Positions 1-6,514 of a DNA stretch of 15,480 nucleotides are shown piece by piece (positions within the stretch are counted from its first letter, which is position 1; every line of letters starts with the position of its first letter). Source of the stretch: DASZHJ01 sp035507155 (lineage in GTDB: Bacteria > Pseudomonadota > Alphaproteobacteria > ATCC43930 > CGMCC-115725); the NCBI GenBank assembly GCA_035507155.1, contig DATJOK010000143.1, positions 1 through 15,480 of the forward strand. The letters run 5' to 3'. Below the pieces are notes generated by a model that saw only the letters and a list, made by a program, of their open reading frames with translations, was not told the DNA's origin and did not search any database. The translations under genes and the position numbers were made by a program.

Positions 1-280
1 AAAGATCGACCGCCGCGAGGCCGGCGAGTGCCAGCAGCGCCGCCACGAAATTGCCGAAGCTGCGGTGGCTCTCCCAGCGCCGGAGGCCGCTCTCGGCGCG
101 GAGCTCGCGGGCGAGCCGCCGGGGATCGCCGAGCGCCGCCGACACGTTCTCCTCGCTGCGGCCGCTGGCGCGCGCCTCGTCGAAATAGGCGGCGTAGTCG
201 GCGAGGATCTCGTCGATCTCGCCGGGCGGCAGGCCGTCGAGGCCTTGCCGGAGCAGTCTGAGGAACATCTCCCGATTCAT
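1..280 (-). CDS. DUF1700/HAAS-domain membrane protein, partial (C-terminus off window)
   Basis: Reading the minus strand from the ATG at 280 gives 93 residues open to the window edge, so the C-terminus is missing. The N-terminal half has the look of the HAAS/DUF1700 helical domain: MNREMFLRLLRQGLDGLPP, then EIDEILADYAAYFDEA, then an ALGDPRRLARELRAE helix near residues 49–63. The last visible stretch (about residues 75–93) is hydrophobic and probably the first membrane segment. The start codon overlaps the stop of the PadR gene (ATGA), so the two are translationally coupled. PadR regulators paired with such proteins usually repress their own operon. What the membrane protein does is not known; by family it may sense or transmit an envelope or stress cue. 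The assignment rests on pattern recognition. Confidence 0.75.
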   Translation of the reverse strand, partial: MNREMFLRLLRQGLDGLPPGEIDEILADYAAYFDEARASGRSEENVSAALGDPRRLARELRAESGLRRWESHRSFGNFVAALLALAGLAAVDL

Positions 281-618
281 TCCCGGTCTCCCAGCAGCGC
301 ATCGACCGCGGCGACGAAGCTGCGCCACTCCCGCTTCTGCGCCTGCAGCGCGGCGCGGCCGCGCGCCGTCAGGCGGTAGTACTTGCGCGGCGGGCCGCTG
401 CTCGATTCCATGAGATGGGTCTCCACCAGCCCGTCGTTCTGCATCCGCCGCATCAGCGGATAGATCGTGCCCTCGCCCATGCCCACCGCGCTCGCCAGCG
501 TGCTGGCGATCTCGTAGGCGTAGCTCTCCTGCCGCGACAGCAGCGCCAGCACGCAGAGATCCAGCGCGCCTTTCTTGAGCTGGACCTCGATCGATTCCGC
601 CGCGGGCTCTCGCGCCAT
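277..618 (-). CDS. PadR-family transcriptional repressor
   Basis: A 113-residue protein, the usual size for short (PadR-s2 type) members. The winged-helix core runs from about residue 11 to 92: VQLKKGALDLCVLALL, then YAYEIASTL, the recognition-helix region GMGEGTIYPLMRRMQNDGLV, and the wing SSSGPPRKYYRLTARGRAAL. The last ~20 residues form the short dimerisation helix. It is expected to bind the palindrome just upstream and repress itself and the DUF1700/HAAS gene that follows with a 4-nt ATGA overlap. No ribosome-binding site precedes the ATG, and the predicted transcription start falls at or next to the start codon, so the mRNA may be leaderless. The inducer cannot be inferred. Confidence 0.93.
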   Translation of the reverse strand: MAREPAAESIEVQLKKGALDLCVLALLSRQESYAYEIASTLASAVGMGEGTIYPLMRRMQNDGLVETHLMESSSGPPRKYYRLTARGRAALQAQKREWRSFVAAVDALLGDRE

Positions 619-625
619 CGCCTAC

Positions 626-654
626 TATATAACGCAAGGTACCTTGCATTGCAA
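626..654 (-). promoter_or_regulatory. Promoter of the padR–DUF1700 operon
   Basis: On the minus strand a -35 box TTGCAA (654–649), a spacer of exactly 17 nt and a -10 box TATATA (631–626) are followed after 7 nt by the padR ATG (618). This is a good housekeeping-type promoter. Its geometry puts the transcription start at about 618–619, leaving essentially no 5' leader. The -35 box and spacer are embedded in the palindromic operator, which fits autorepression by steric block. Confidence 0.7.
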
Positions 655-658
655 GGTA
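634..658. promoter_or_regulatory. Probable PadR operator (overlapping palindromes)
   Basis: Two overlapping perfect palindromes lie here. GCAAGGTACCTTGC occupies 634–647, and TACCTTGCATTGCAAGGTA (9-bp arms around one base) occupies 640–658. Three GCAAGGTA-type half sites therefore sit in tandem across the -35 box and spacer. The position directly upstream of padR and the symmetry match the operators typical of PadR autoregulation. Binding itself is inferred. Confidence 0.75.
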
Positions 659-789
659 CATGTGAGCGCGACGACCCGTGCCTGGCGCTAGCCCCTGTCA
701 TGCCCGGCCTTGAGCCACGAGTGTCCGGTTCGGGTTTCTTAGCCACGAGACCGAGTCAGCGCAGTGGATCTGAACCACCAGAAGTCGTC

Positions 790-830
790 ATGGCCGCCCC
801 CGCATCACAGTCCGGGGGTGTCCCGGCCAT
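790..830. repeat. REP-like hairpin, long-loop subtype
   Basis: Outer arms ATGGCC (790–795) and GGCCAT (825–830) enclose an inner inverted repeat CCCCCG/CGGGGG. The flanks are the family's GTC and CCACG. It has about 18 nt more than the short form and is matched by a related long-loop element at 9747–9786 in the other orientation. Confidence 0.7.
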
Positions 831-864
831 CCACGTCTTGCCGTCGCGCGGTTGCAAGCCGTGG

Positions 865-887
865 ATGCCCGGCTCAAGGCCGGGCAT
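865..887. repeat. REP-like hairpin, short subtype
   Basis: A perfect 9-bp stem, ATGCCCGGC with GCCGGGCAT, around the loop TCAAG. CGTGG precedes it and GAC follows, so it is the reverse orientation of the family hairpin. It forms the inverted partner of the hairpin at 790–830. Confidence 0.85.
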
Positions 888-944
888 GACGACAGAGAGG
901 ACAGACGAGCGACCAGATCGACCCTCTGGAACACGCTCCTTCGC

Positions 945-1601
945 TCAGAACTGGCCCTTCTTGATGCGGAAGATGTCGGGGTTGGTGGGGTCCTCGGAAT
1001 AGACGACGCGGGCGAAGGGGACGCGCGGCGGCGGCTTCTCCTCCGGCTTCTTCGGCGGCGGCCACGGGATCTGGCCGTAAACCAGCTGCACCAGCCGGCC
1101 CTTCTCGTCGAGGCCCTGGAAGAGCAGGCTGCTGCCGTCCGCCATCTGGCTGTTGACGACGCGGCCCTCGGTGAGGAAGGGCTGCGCGAGGAAGTAGGTC
1201 TGCAAGAGCTTGGCGCCGGCGAGCACGCTGGTGGTGCCGGGCGCGGTGTCGCTGACGCCGGCGCCCCAGGCCAGCACCACCTGCATCAGCTTCCGGCTCT
1301 GATAGCCGAGCGTATAGGCGATCCGGACCTTGCCGACTTCTGGCAGCACGTCCTGGGCGCTGATGATCAGCACGGTGGTGAGCTCGGTCGGGTTGGTCTC
1401 GCGGGTGATCGCGCTTTCCCGCACATTGAAATCGAGCTGGATCGCGCGCCGCACCTCGGCCTCGGTCATGCCGAACTTGGCGGAGCGGAAGCCCTCGACC
1501 TGATAGGGCTTTGGCGCGGCGGGCGCCGCCGTCTGCGCCTGCGCCGCAGCGGCGACGGGCGCCCAGAGCGCCACCCCGGCCAGGAACGCGCGCCGCCTCA
1601 T
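945..1601 (-). CDS. Tat-signal exported protein of unknown function
   Basis: A 218-residue product starting at the ATG at 1601, which overlaps the SapC-family stop (ATGA). The N-terminus MRRRAFLAGVALWAPVAAAAQA has the twin-arginine pattern R-R-x-F-L, a hydrophobic stretch and an A-x-A-like cleavage region at about residues 20–24, so export through the Tat pathway is likely. The mature part contains FGMTEAEVRRAI near residues 43–54, reminiscent of short 'FGMT' domains in alphaproteobacterial periplasmic proteins. A proline-rich stretch (WPPPKKPEEKPPPRVP) lies near residues 180–196. I do not recognise the family and see no catalytic motif. Translational coupling to the SapC gene suggests a shared envelope-related role. 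An upstream in-frame extension of this reading frame runs out of phase through the SapC gene and was not used. Confidence 0.75.
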   Translation of the reverse strand: MRRRAFLAGVALWAPVAAAAQAQTAAPAAPKPYQVEGFRSAKFGMTEAEVRRAIQLDFNVRESAITRETNPTELTTVLIISAQDVLPEVGKVRIAYTLGYQSRKLMQVVLAWGAGVSDTAPGTTSVLAGAKLLQTYFLAQPFLTEGRVVNSQMADGSSLLFQGLDEKGRLVQLVYGQIPWPPPKKPEEKPPPRVPFARVVYSEDPTNPDIFRIKKGQF

Positions 1602-2353
1602 GCCTCGCTCCGCTGCCCGGCGGCGAGCCGCGCCAGCCGCTCCCAGGCGCCCAGCGAGAGAAGATGGGCATAGATGAGGGCGATCCAGCCCTTCTGCCGC
1701 CACTCCCGGAAGGTCTCCGCCGGCAGCTGATTGAACTTCTCCTCGTCGATCATCTTGAAGCCGGCGACCTGCACCGCCTCGCCGGGCGCCAGCTGGACGC
1801 GGGCGTCGCGCGGCGTCAGGAACTCCACCTGCAGCAGGGCGCGCATGAACTCGCGGGTCTGCTCGATCTGGCGCTCGTAGGCGAGGCAGAGCTCCAGCGG
1901 CTTCTGCATCGCGGCGGTGGGCTTGCCGTCCTTGAACAGCGGATTGCCGCCGCCGATCTCGAGGAGATCCGAGGCGGCGTCGACGCAGAGCACGAAATCG
2001 CCGCCCGCCGGCTGCCGCGCCAGCAGGAAGGGATAGCGGCGGACATGGGCGGGAACATAGGTGCCGGTGCGCCAGCCGCCGTCGGTCTCGACGAAGAGAT
2101 TGGCCGCCTCGCGGATCCCCACCACCGCCACCGGCATCGGCAGCCGCTCGTCGGTGAAGACGATGGGATAGTCGCGCTGGGCGCGGAAGAACTCCGCCGT
2201 GGTCAGCGGAATGGCGTTGGTATCGCGGGCGAAGCGGTAGTCCGCCTGGGCCCGGAGCGAGACGATGCCGTGATGCTGCGACTGCAGCGCCACCGGCCGG
2301 TGATAGAAGAGCGGCAGCGCGGCAGCGGCGCGCGGGGCGGCTTGCTTGGCCAT
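1598..2353 (-). CDS. SapC-family protein
   Basis: A 251-residue protein, close to the usual ~240 of the family. Features that match SapC-like proteins are an early YHRPVALQSQHHGIVSL segment (about residues 17–33), the PLTTAEFFRAQRDYPIVF stretch (about 49–66), RRYPFLLAR (about 105–113), NPLFKDGKPT (about 137–146) and a C-terminal LIYAHLLSLGAWERL. The family is named after a gene of an S-layer locus, but its biochemical role is unclear, and many members lie far from S-layer genes. There is no signal peptide, so it is probably cytosolic. A GGGGA ribosome-binding site lies 9 nt upstream of the ATG. Its stop overlaps the start of the downstream Tat-signal gene. Confidence 0.85.
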   Translation of the reverse strand: MAKQAAPRAAAALPLFYHRPVALQSQHHGIVSLRAQADYRFARDTNAIPLTTAEFFRAQRDYPIVFTDERLPMPVAVVGIREAANLFVETDGGWRTGTYVPAHVRRYPFLLARQPAGGDFVLCVDAASDLLEIGGGNPLFKDGKPTAAMQKPLELCLAYERQIEQTREFMRALLQVEFLTPRDARVQLAPGEAVQVAGFKMIDEEKFNQLPAETFREWRQKGWIALIYAHLLSLGAWERLARLAAGQRSEA

Positions 2354-2436
2354 GCGTCATCATCCCCGATGCCCGCCGCCGCGCCAAGGGTCGCGCGCTC
2401 TGCGCCGAGGCGGCTACCCCGGCCGCACCGGGCCGG

Positions 2437-2616
2437 TCAGGAGCCGAAGAGGCCGCGTCCCGCCATCAGGCCGCCCAGCAGCAGGACGACGAAGATCACG
2501 ATGAAGATGAAGAACAGCAGGCGGGCGATGTCCGCCGCCGCCGCGGAGATGCCGGTGAACCCGAACAGCGCCGCGATCAGCGAGACGACCAGGAAAATAA
2601 GCGCCCATCTGAGCAT
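2437..2616 (-). CDS. DUF1328 (UPF0391) small membrane protein
   Basis: A 59-residue protein starting MLRWALIFLVVSLIAALFGF, the signature of DUF1328 proteins, which are usually 50–60 residues. Two hydrophobic helices (about residues 4–22 and 31–50) span the inner membrane with little outside them. The start at 2616 was chosen over the ATG 15 nt upstream because a GAGGAG ribosome-binding site (2622–2627) lies 5 nt before it and the family begins at MLRWA. An EcfG-type stress promoter sits just upstream, which agrees with the stress-linked behaviour usually assigned to such small hydrophobic proteins. The molecular function is unknown. Confidence 0.92.
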   Translation of the reverse strand: MLRWALIFLVVSLIAALFGFTGISAAAADIARLLFFIFIVIFVVLLLGGLMAGRGLFGS

Positions 2617-2649
2617 GATGACTCCTCGCAACTGACGCGCTCCCTAGAG

Positions 2650-2674
2650 AACGCGCGGCCGCCGATTGCGTTCC
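2650..2674 (-). promoter_or_regulatory. EcfG-type general stress promoter upstream of the DUF1328 gene
   Basis: On the minus strand GGAAC (2674–2670) is followed by a 16-nt spacer and CGTT (2653–2650). This is the known -35/-10 pattern of the alphaproteobacterial general-stress ECF sigma factor (GGAAC-N16/17-CGTT). The -10 box ends 33 nt before the DUF1328 start codon, leaving room for a short leader with the GAGGAG site. Confidence 0.65.
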
Positions 2675-2726
2675 CTCGCGCCCAGCCCGCTGACGCCAAG
2701 GGCGTGGAGCGGCTAGACTGCCGGGC

Positions 2727-3905
2727 ATGGTCGCGCCTGACACTCGCTCGGTGGTGGACTGGCTGACGGACGGCGCCCGCTCGGCGCCGGAGCCGGGCCA
2801 GGTGCTGGCGGAGATCTGCACCCGGCTGACCGCCTGCGGCATCCCGCTCTGGCGGGTGGCGGTCTTCGTGCAGACGCTCCACCCCGATACCGTCGGCCGC
2901 CGCTTCCTGTGGCGGCCGGGCGCCCCGGTCGAGATCTCGACGCTCTCCTACGCCGGCCTCGCCTCGGAGGAATTCTTCCAGAGCCCGGTGAAGCGGGTCT
3001 ACGACACCGGCGCCGCGATCCGGCGGCGGGTCTGCGACCCCGGCTGCCCCGATGATTTTCCGATCCTGGCGGAGTTCCGCGCCGAGGGGATCACCGACTA
3101 TCTGGCCTCGCCGCTGGTCTTCACCGACGGCGCCGTCCAGGTGGTCACCAACACCACGCGGCAGCCCGGCGGCTTCACCGACGGCGAGATCGCCGGTCTC
3201 GAGGCGATCATGGCGCCGCTGGCGCGGGTCACCGAGATCCGCAGCATCCGCCGCCTCATCGGCAATCTCCTCGATACCTATGTCGGCCATCACGCCGGCG
3301 AGCGCATCCTCGCCGGCCGCATCCGCCGCGGCGATACCGAGGCGATCGACGCGGCGATCTGGCTCTCGGACATGCGGCGGTTCACCACGCTTGCCGATCA
3401 CCTGCCGCCGGCGCTGCTGATCGGACTCCTCAACCGCTATTTCGATTGCCAGGTGCCGGCGATCCTGCAGCAGGGCGGCCAGGTGCTGAAGTTCATGGGG
3501 GACGGGCTGCTGGCGATCTTCCCGCTCGACGGCGGCGCGCCGGAGGAGGTCTGCGCGCATGCCCTCGCGGCGGCGCTCACCGCGCGCGACGAAGTGCGCG
3601 CGCTCAGCGAGTCGCATGGGATCGCCGGGATGGGCGACCTCCGCTTCGGCCTCGCGCTCCATCTCGGCGAAGTCCTCTACGGCAACATCGGCGGCGGCAA
3701 CCGGCTCGATTTCACATGCATCGGTCCGGCGGTCAACCTCACCGCGCGGCTCGAGAAGCTCGCCGGGCGGCTCGGCCGCACCATCCTCGCCTCCGCCGAT
3801 TTCGCCGCCCGCTGCGGCCCGGGCCTGGTGCCGGTGGGCGAGTTCACGCTGGCCGGCGTCGCCGCGGCGCAGACGGTCTTCGGCCGCGCCGACGAGGCGG
3901 GGTGA
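2727..3905 (+). CDS. Class III adenylate cyclase with N-terminal sensor-like domain
   Basis: A 392-residue soluble protein that should make cAMP from ATP. The catalytic domain spans about residues 205–385. Metal-binding aspartates appear at D215 (WLSDMRRFT) and D259 (KFMGDG). The adenine-selecting residues are K255 and T330 (DFTCIGPAVN), a class IIIb pattern. The transition-state pair N337 and R341 (NLTARLE) is also present, so the enzyme looks active. Residues 1–175 form a separate domain with no membrane helix. It contains VFVQTLHP (47–54), DFPILAEFRAEGITDYLASPL (110–130) and PGGFTDGEI, and resembles the GAF-like region common in rhizobial-type cyclases; its ligand is unknown. R218 replaces the glycine usual in SD-x-R-G-F-T. 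The gene is divergent from the DUF1328 gene. A GGAGCGG site lies rather far (14 nt) upstream of the ATG. Confidence 0.93.
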   Translation: MVAPDTRSVVDWLTDGARSAPEPGQVLAEICTRLTACGIPLWRVAVFVQTLHPDTVGRRFLWRPGAPVEISTLSYAGLASEEFFQSPVKRVYDTGAAIRRRVCDPGCPDDFPILAEFRAEGITDYLASPLVFTDGAVQVVTNTTRQPGGFTDGEIAGLEAIMAPLARVTEIRSIRRLIGNLLDTYVGHHAGERILAGRIRRGDTEAIDAAIWLSDMRRFTTLADHLPPALLIGLLNRYFDCQVPAILQQGGQVLKFMGDGLLAIFPLDGGAPEEVCAHALAAALTARDEVRALSESHGIAGMGDLRFGLALHLGEVLYGNIGGGNRLDFTCIGPAVNLTARLEKLAGRLGRTILASADFAARCGPGLVPVGEFTLAGVAAAQTVFGRADEAG

Positions 3906-3970
3906 GGCGCGCTTGACAGCAGAGCGGCGCCTGCGCACCGTCGCCCGGCAGGCACCAGCGAGGGACAGCC

Positions 3971-4612
3971 ATGGCACTCACTCTCTATTATATGTCCGGC
4001 TCGCCCTATGCGTGGCGGGTCTGGCTCGCCCTCGAGCACAAGGGCATGGCCTACGATCTCAAGGTGCTCTCCTATGACGCCGGCGACTTCGAGAAGCCGG
4101 ACTTCGCCCGGCTGACACCGCGGCGCAAGGTGCCGGTGCTGGTCGACGACGGCTTCGTGCTCTGGGAATCGGCGGCGATCCTCGACTATCTCGAGGACAA
4201 GCAGCCGCAGCCGCCGCTGTTCTCCGCCGACATTCGCCGGCGCGCGGTCGAGCGCCGCATGGTGCGCGAGGCGGACGAGTACGTCGCCACGGCGATGGAG
4301 GAGCTCGCCGATGCCGTGATGTTCACGCCGCCCGAGCGTCGCGTGCCGGAGCGGATCGCTTCCGCCGTCGCCGCGCTCCGGCAGGAGCTGGCGCTCTGGG
4401 AGCGGGCGATCGAGGGCGACTATCTCGCCGGCGCGCTCTCCGCCGCCGATCTCGCGCTCTTCCCCCAGCTCGCCCTGGTGCGGCGGCTGGGCGGACGCAA
4501 CCCCGGGCTGCTGCCGCCGGATCTGCTGGGGCCGCGACTCGCCGCCTGGCTCGGCCGGATGGAAGCGCTACCAATCGCGCGCAAGACCTGGCCGCCGCAT
4601 TGGAAGGGCTGA
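3971..4612 (+). CDS. Glutathione S-transferase family protein
   Basis: A 213-residue protein with the two-domain GST layout. The N-terminal thioredoxin fold (about residues 1–78) shows MSGSPYAWRVWLALEHKG (8–25, S11 or Y13 near the catalytic position), the cis-proline loop KVPVLVDDG (53–61) and the glutathione γ-glutamyl contact E66-S67 in ESAAILDYLE. The helical C-terminal domain ends with DYLAGALSAADLALFPQL, the N-capping box region of the fold. It probably conjugates or reduces substrates with glutathione in the cytosol; the substrate cannot be read. AGGGA (3961–3965) lies 5 nt before the ATG. It follows the cyclase gene after 65 nt and may be co-transcribed. Confidence 0.92.
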   Translation: MALTLYYMSGSPYAWRVWLALEHKGMAYDLKVLSYDAGDFEKPDFARLTPRRKVPVLVDDGFVLWESAAILDYLEDKQPQPPLFSADIRRRAVERRMVREADEYVATAMEELADAVMFTPPERRVPERIASAVAALRQELALWERAIEGDYLAGALSAADLALFPQLALVRRLGGRNPGLLPPDLLGPRLAAWLGRMEALPIARKTWPPHWKG

Positions 4613-4667
4613 GCGGCCCACTTCGTCGTGGTTAATGGTGGGCAGATGCTGACCCTTTGTGGGCCGC
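4613..4667. repeat. Inverted repeat after the GST gene
   Basis: GCGGCCCAC (4613–4621), starting one base after the GST stop codon, is exactly complementary to GTGGGCCGC (4659–4667), with 37 nt between. No T-run follows, so it is not a typical intrinsic terminator. It could fold in the leader of the transporter mRNA. The rest of the 196-nt gap up to 4808 shows nothing else convincing. Confidence 0.4.
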
Positions 4668-4808
4668 GGGAGCGCCGCGCGAGCCCAATTGCGCGCGGCC
4701 GGGGCTCACGGTAGGGTTCTCCGAATAATAAGTGAAGCGGCAGCGGCCGGCTCTGGAGGGCCACGAGGCTGGATGTCAGCTCACCAACCACTGCAAGGGG
4801 GAACGCAT

Positions 4809-6179
4809 ATGGCGACAGCCGCACAAGCCAGAGGTGGGTTTTCCGAAGGCGTCAATCTGCCCTTCATCATCGGCGCCTCGTCGGTCGGCACGCTCATCGA
4901 GTGGTACGACTTCTATCTCTACGGCGTGCTCGCCGTCTTCTTCAGCCGGCACTTCTTCGCCTCGACCCTGGATCCGACGGTGGCTCTCATCCTGAGCCTG
5001 CTGGTGTTCTGGACCGGATTCCTGGTGCGGCCCTTCGGCGCCATCGTCTTCGGCCACCTCGGCGACCTCATCGGCCGCAAGTTCACCTTCATGCTCACTC
5101 TGCTGCTGATGGGCGGCTCCACCTTCGTGGTGGGATTGCTCCCGGGCTATGCCTCGATCGGGGCGCTGGCGCCGATCCTGCTGGTCGCCATGCGGGTGCT
5201 GCAGGGCCTGGCGCTTGGCGGCGAATATGGCGGTGCCGCGACCTACATCGCCGAGCATTCGCCCGATAATCAGCGCGGCTTCTATACCAGCTGGATCCAG
5301 ACCACCGCGACCATGGGCATCGTGTTCGCGCTGCTGGTGATCCTGCTCTGCCGCCTCGGCCTCGGCGATCAGGCCTTCGGCGACTGGGGCTGGCGCATGC
5401 CGTTCCTGATCTCGGCGGTCCTGGTGCTGCTGTCGGTCTACATCCGCATGAAGCTCGAGGAATCGCCGCTCTATTCGCGGCTCAAGGCGCAGGGCAAGGC
5501 TTCCGCCAACCCGGCGATGGAGAGCTTCGGCAGCGGCAAGAACTGGGGGCTGATGCTGCTCGCGCTCTTCGGCGCCACCGCGCCGGAAGGCGTGGTCTGG
5601 TACACCGGCCAGTTCTACGCGCTCTTCTACATGACGACGGTGCTGAAGATTAACTACATCACCGTCTACATCATCATGATGATCGCGCTCACGGCGGCAG
5701 CGCCGTTCTTCATCGTGTTCGGCTCGCTCTCCGACCGCATCGGCCGGCGCAACATCATGACGCTGGGCTTCGTCCTCGCCGTGATCAGCTACTGGCCGGT
5801 CTTCACCTGGTTCGGCGCGTTCAAGGACAACCCGGTCGTGCTGACGATCCTGGTCTTCTACCTGGTGATCCTGGTCACCATGGTCTACGGCCCGATCGCG
5901 GCGTTCCTGGTGGAGCTGTTCCCGGCGCGCATCCGCTACACCTCGATGTCGCTGCCCTATCACGTGGGGAACGGCGTGTTTGGCGGCCTGGTGCCGGCGG
6001 CGGGCGCCTCGATCGCGGCGATGACCGGCGTCGCGCTGAGCGGCCTCTTCTATCCGATGGGCATCGCGCTTCTCGGCGTGGTGGTGAGCCTCGCCGGCAT
6101 GCGTGAGCCTACGCACCACGTGAAGATCTGGGACGAGGTCGGCGGCGGCGGACCGCCCCTGGTGCCGGACCAGCCATAA
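4809..6179 (+). CDS. MFS transporter, metabolite:H+ symporter (MHS) type
   Basis: A 456-residue inner-membrane protein with 12 predicted helices. Family marks are EWYDFYLYG (31–39) at the end of helix 1, the motif-A loop GHLGDLIGRKF (82–92), RVLQGLALGGEYGGAATYIAEH (129–150), and the second-half copy of motif A, GSLSDRIGRRN (about 305–315). This is the ProP/ShiA/KgtP-like branch, which imports organic acids, osmolytes or similar small molecules with protons; the substrate is not evident. The start at 4809 was chosen over an ATG 150 nt upstream because AAGGGGG (4795–4801) lies 7 nt before it and the longer N-terminus is not membrane-protein-like. A strong terminator follows. Confidence 0.92.
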   Translation: MATAAQARGGFSEGVNLPFIIGASSVGTLIEWYDFYLYGVLAVFFSRHFFASTLDPTVALILSLLVFWTGFLVRPFGAIVFGHLGDLIGRKFTFMLTLLLMGGSTFVVGLLPGYASIGALAPILLVAMRVLQGLALGGEYGGAATYIAEHSPDNQRGFYTSWIQTTATMGIVFALLVILLCRLGLGDQAFGDWGWRMPFLISAVLVLLSVYIRMKLEESPLYSRLKAQGKASANPAMESFGSGKNWGLMLLALFGATAPEGVVWYTGQFYALFYMTTVLKINYITVYIIMMIALTAAAPFFIVFGSLSDRIGRRNIMTLGFVLAVISYWPVFTWFGAFKDNPVVLTILVFYLVILVTMVYGPIAAFLVELFPARIRYTSMSLPYHVGNGVFGGLVPAAGASIAAMTGVALSGLFYPMGIALLGVVVSLAGMREPTHHVKIWDEVGGGGPPLVPDQP

Positions 6180-6203
6180 ACAATAACAACGCCTAGAAAC
6201 GTC

Positions 6204-6233
6204 GAGGCCCGGGCAAAACCCGGGCCTCATTTT
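6204..6233 (+). terminator. Intrinsic terminator after the MFS gene
   Basis: A perfect 10-bp stem, GAGGCCCGGG (6204–6213) with CCCGGGCCTC (6219–6228), closes a CAAAA loop and is followed by ATTTTG. It lies 24 nt after the transporter stop codon. Confidence 0.9.
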
Positions 6234-6434
6234 GTCGATGCCACTGTCATCGTCATGCGCGGCCACGCGCCACGACGGCCCGGTTCGGGTTTCGTCGCAC
6301 CGAGAACGCTTCCCCGGATGGAGTCTGAATCATCCGAGGTCGTCATCGCCGGGCTTGACCCGCGAGTGTCCGGTTCGGGTTTCTGTGCCACGAGACCGAG
6401 TCCGTGCAGTGGACCTGTACCACCAGAGGTCGTC

Positions 6435-6457
6435 ATGGCCGGGCTTGTCCCGGCCAT
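6435..6457. repeat. REP-like hairpin, short subtype
   Basis: A perfect 9-bp stem, ATGGCCGGG (6435–6443) with CCCGGCCAT (6449–6457), around CTTGT. GTC precedes and CCACG follows, the forward orientation. Confidence 0.85.
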
Positions 6458-6491
6458 CCACGTCTTGCCGTCGCGCGGTGGCAAGCCGTGG

Positions 6492-6514
6492 ATGCCCGGC
6501 ACAAGGCCGGGCAT
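6492..6514. repeat. REP-like hairpin, short subtype (reverse orientation)
   Basis: A perfect 9-bp stem, ATGCCCGGC (6492–6500) with GCCGGGCAT (6506–6514), around ACAAG. It is the inverted partner of the hairpin at 6435–6457, with covarying stem bases. Confidence 0.85.

Larger units (their letters stand above)
717..899 (+). repeat. REP/MITE-like unit, copy A (right end missing)
   Basis: This is a diverged, 3'-truncated copy of the 216-bp unit found intact at 6362–6577 and 9480–9695. It keeps the left end with TGTCCGGTTC (722–731), the GGTTCGGGTTTC stretch, and the central pair of inverted hairpins. It lacks the right end (ACCGATTTCGCTGAACCGGA). The first hairpin (790–830) is a long-loop variant. 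The second (865–887) is a perfect short form with arms ATGCCCGGC and GCCGGGCAT around TCAAG. A half hairpin (GTCATGCCCGGCCTTGAGCC, from 697) abuts its left end. With its flanks it fills the gap between padR and the gene ending at 945; I see no gene in that gap. Confidence 0.85.

Noticed and set aside
865..887. Reading the hairpins as intrinsic terminators for the neighbouring genes.
   Set aside because: No T-runs follow them, and the same structure recurs in units unrelated to gene ends; incidental termination cannot be excluded.
690..900. CRISPR array, considered because of several spaced palindromic repeats (also 6250–6850 and 9440–9790).
   Set aside because: Repeats alternate in orientation, spacing is irregular, spacer DNA is itself repeated, and there are no cas genes.
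945..2387. A 480-codon minus-strand frame that extends the Tat-signal gene upstream.
   Set aside because: The upstream part is the wrong frame of the SapC-family gene; the Tat signal peptide and ATGA overlap place the real start at 1601.
3913..3941. A perfect TTGACA at 3913–3918 as a promoter for the GST gene.
   Set aside because: At 17-nt spacing the -10 position reads CACCGT, which is too poor a match to call a promoter.
4646..4714. A 22-codon open frame (MLTLCGPRERR...) as a leader peptide before the MFS gene.
   Set aside because: It has no clear ribosome-binding site, no run of regulatory codons and no terminator–antiterminator pair linked to it.
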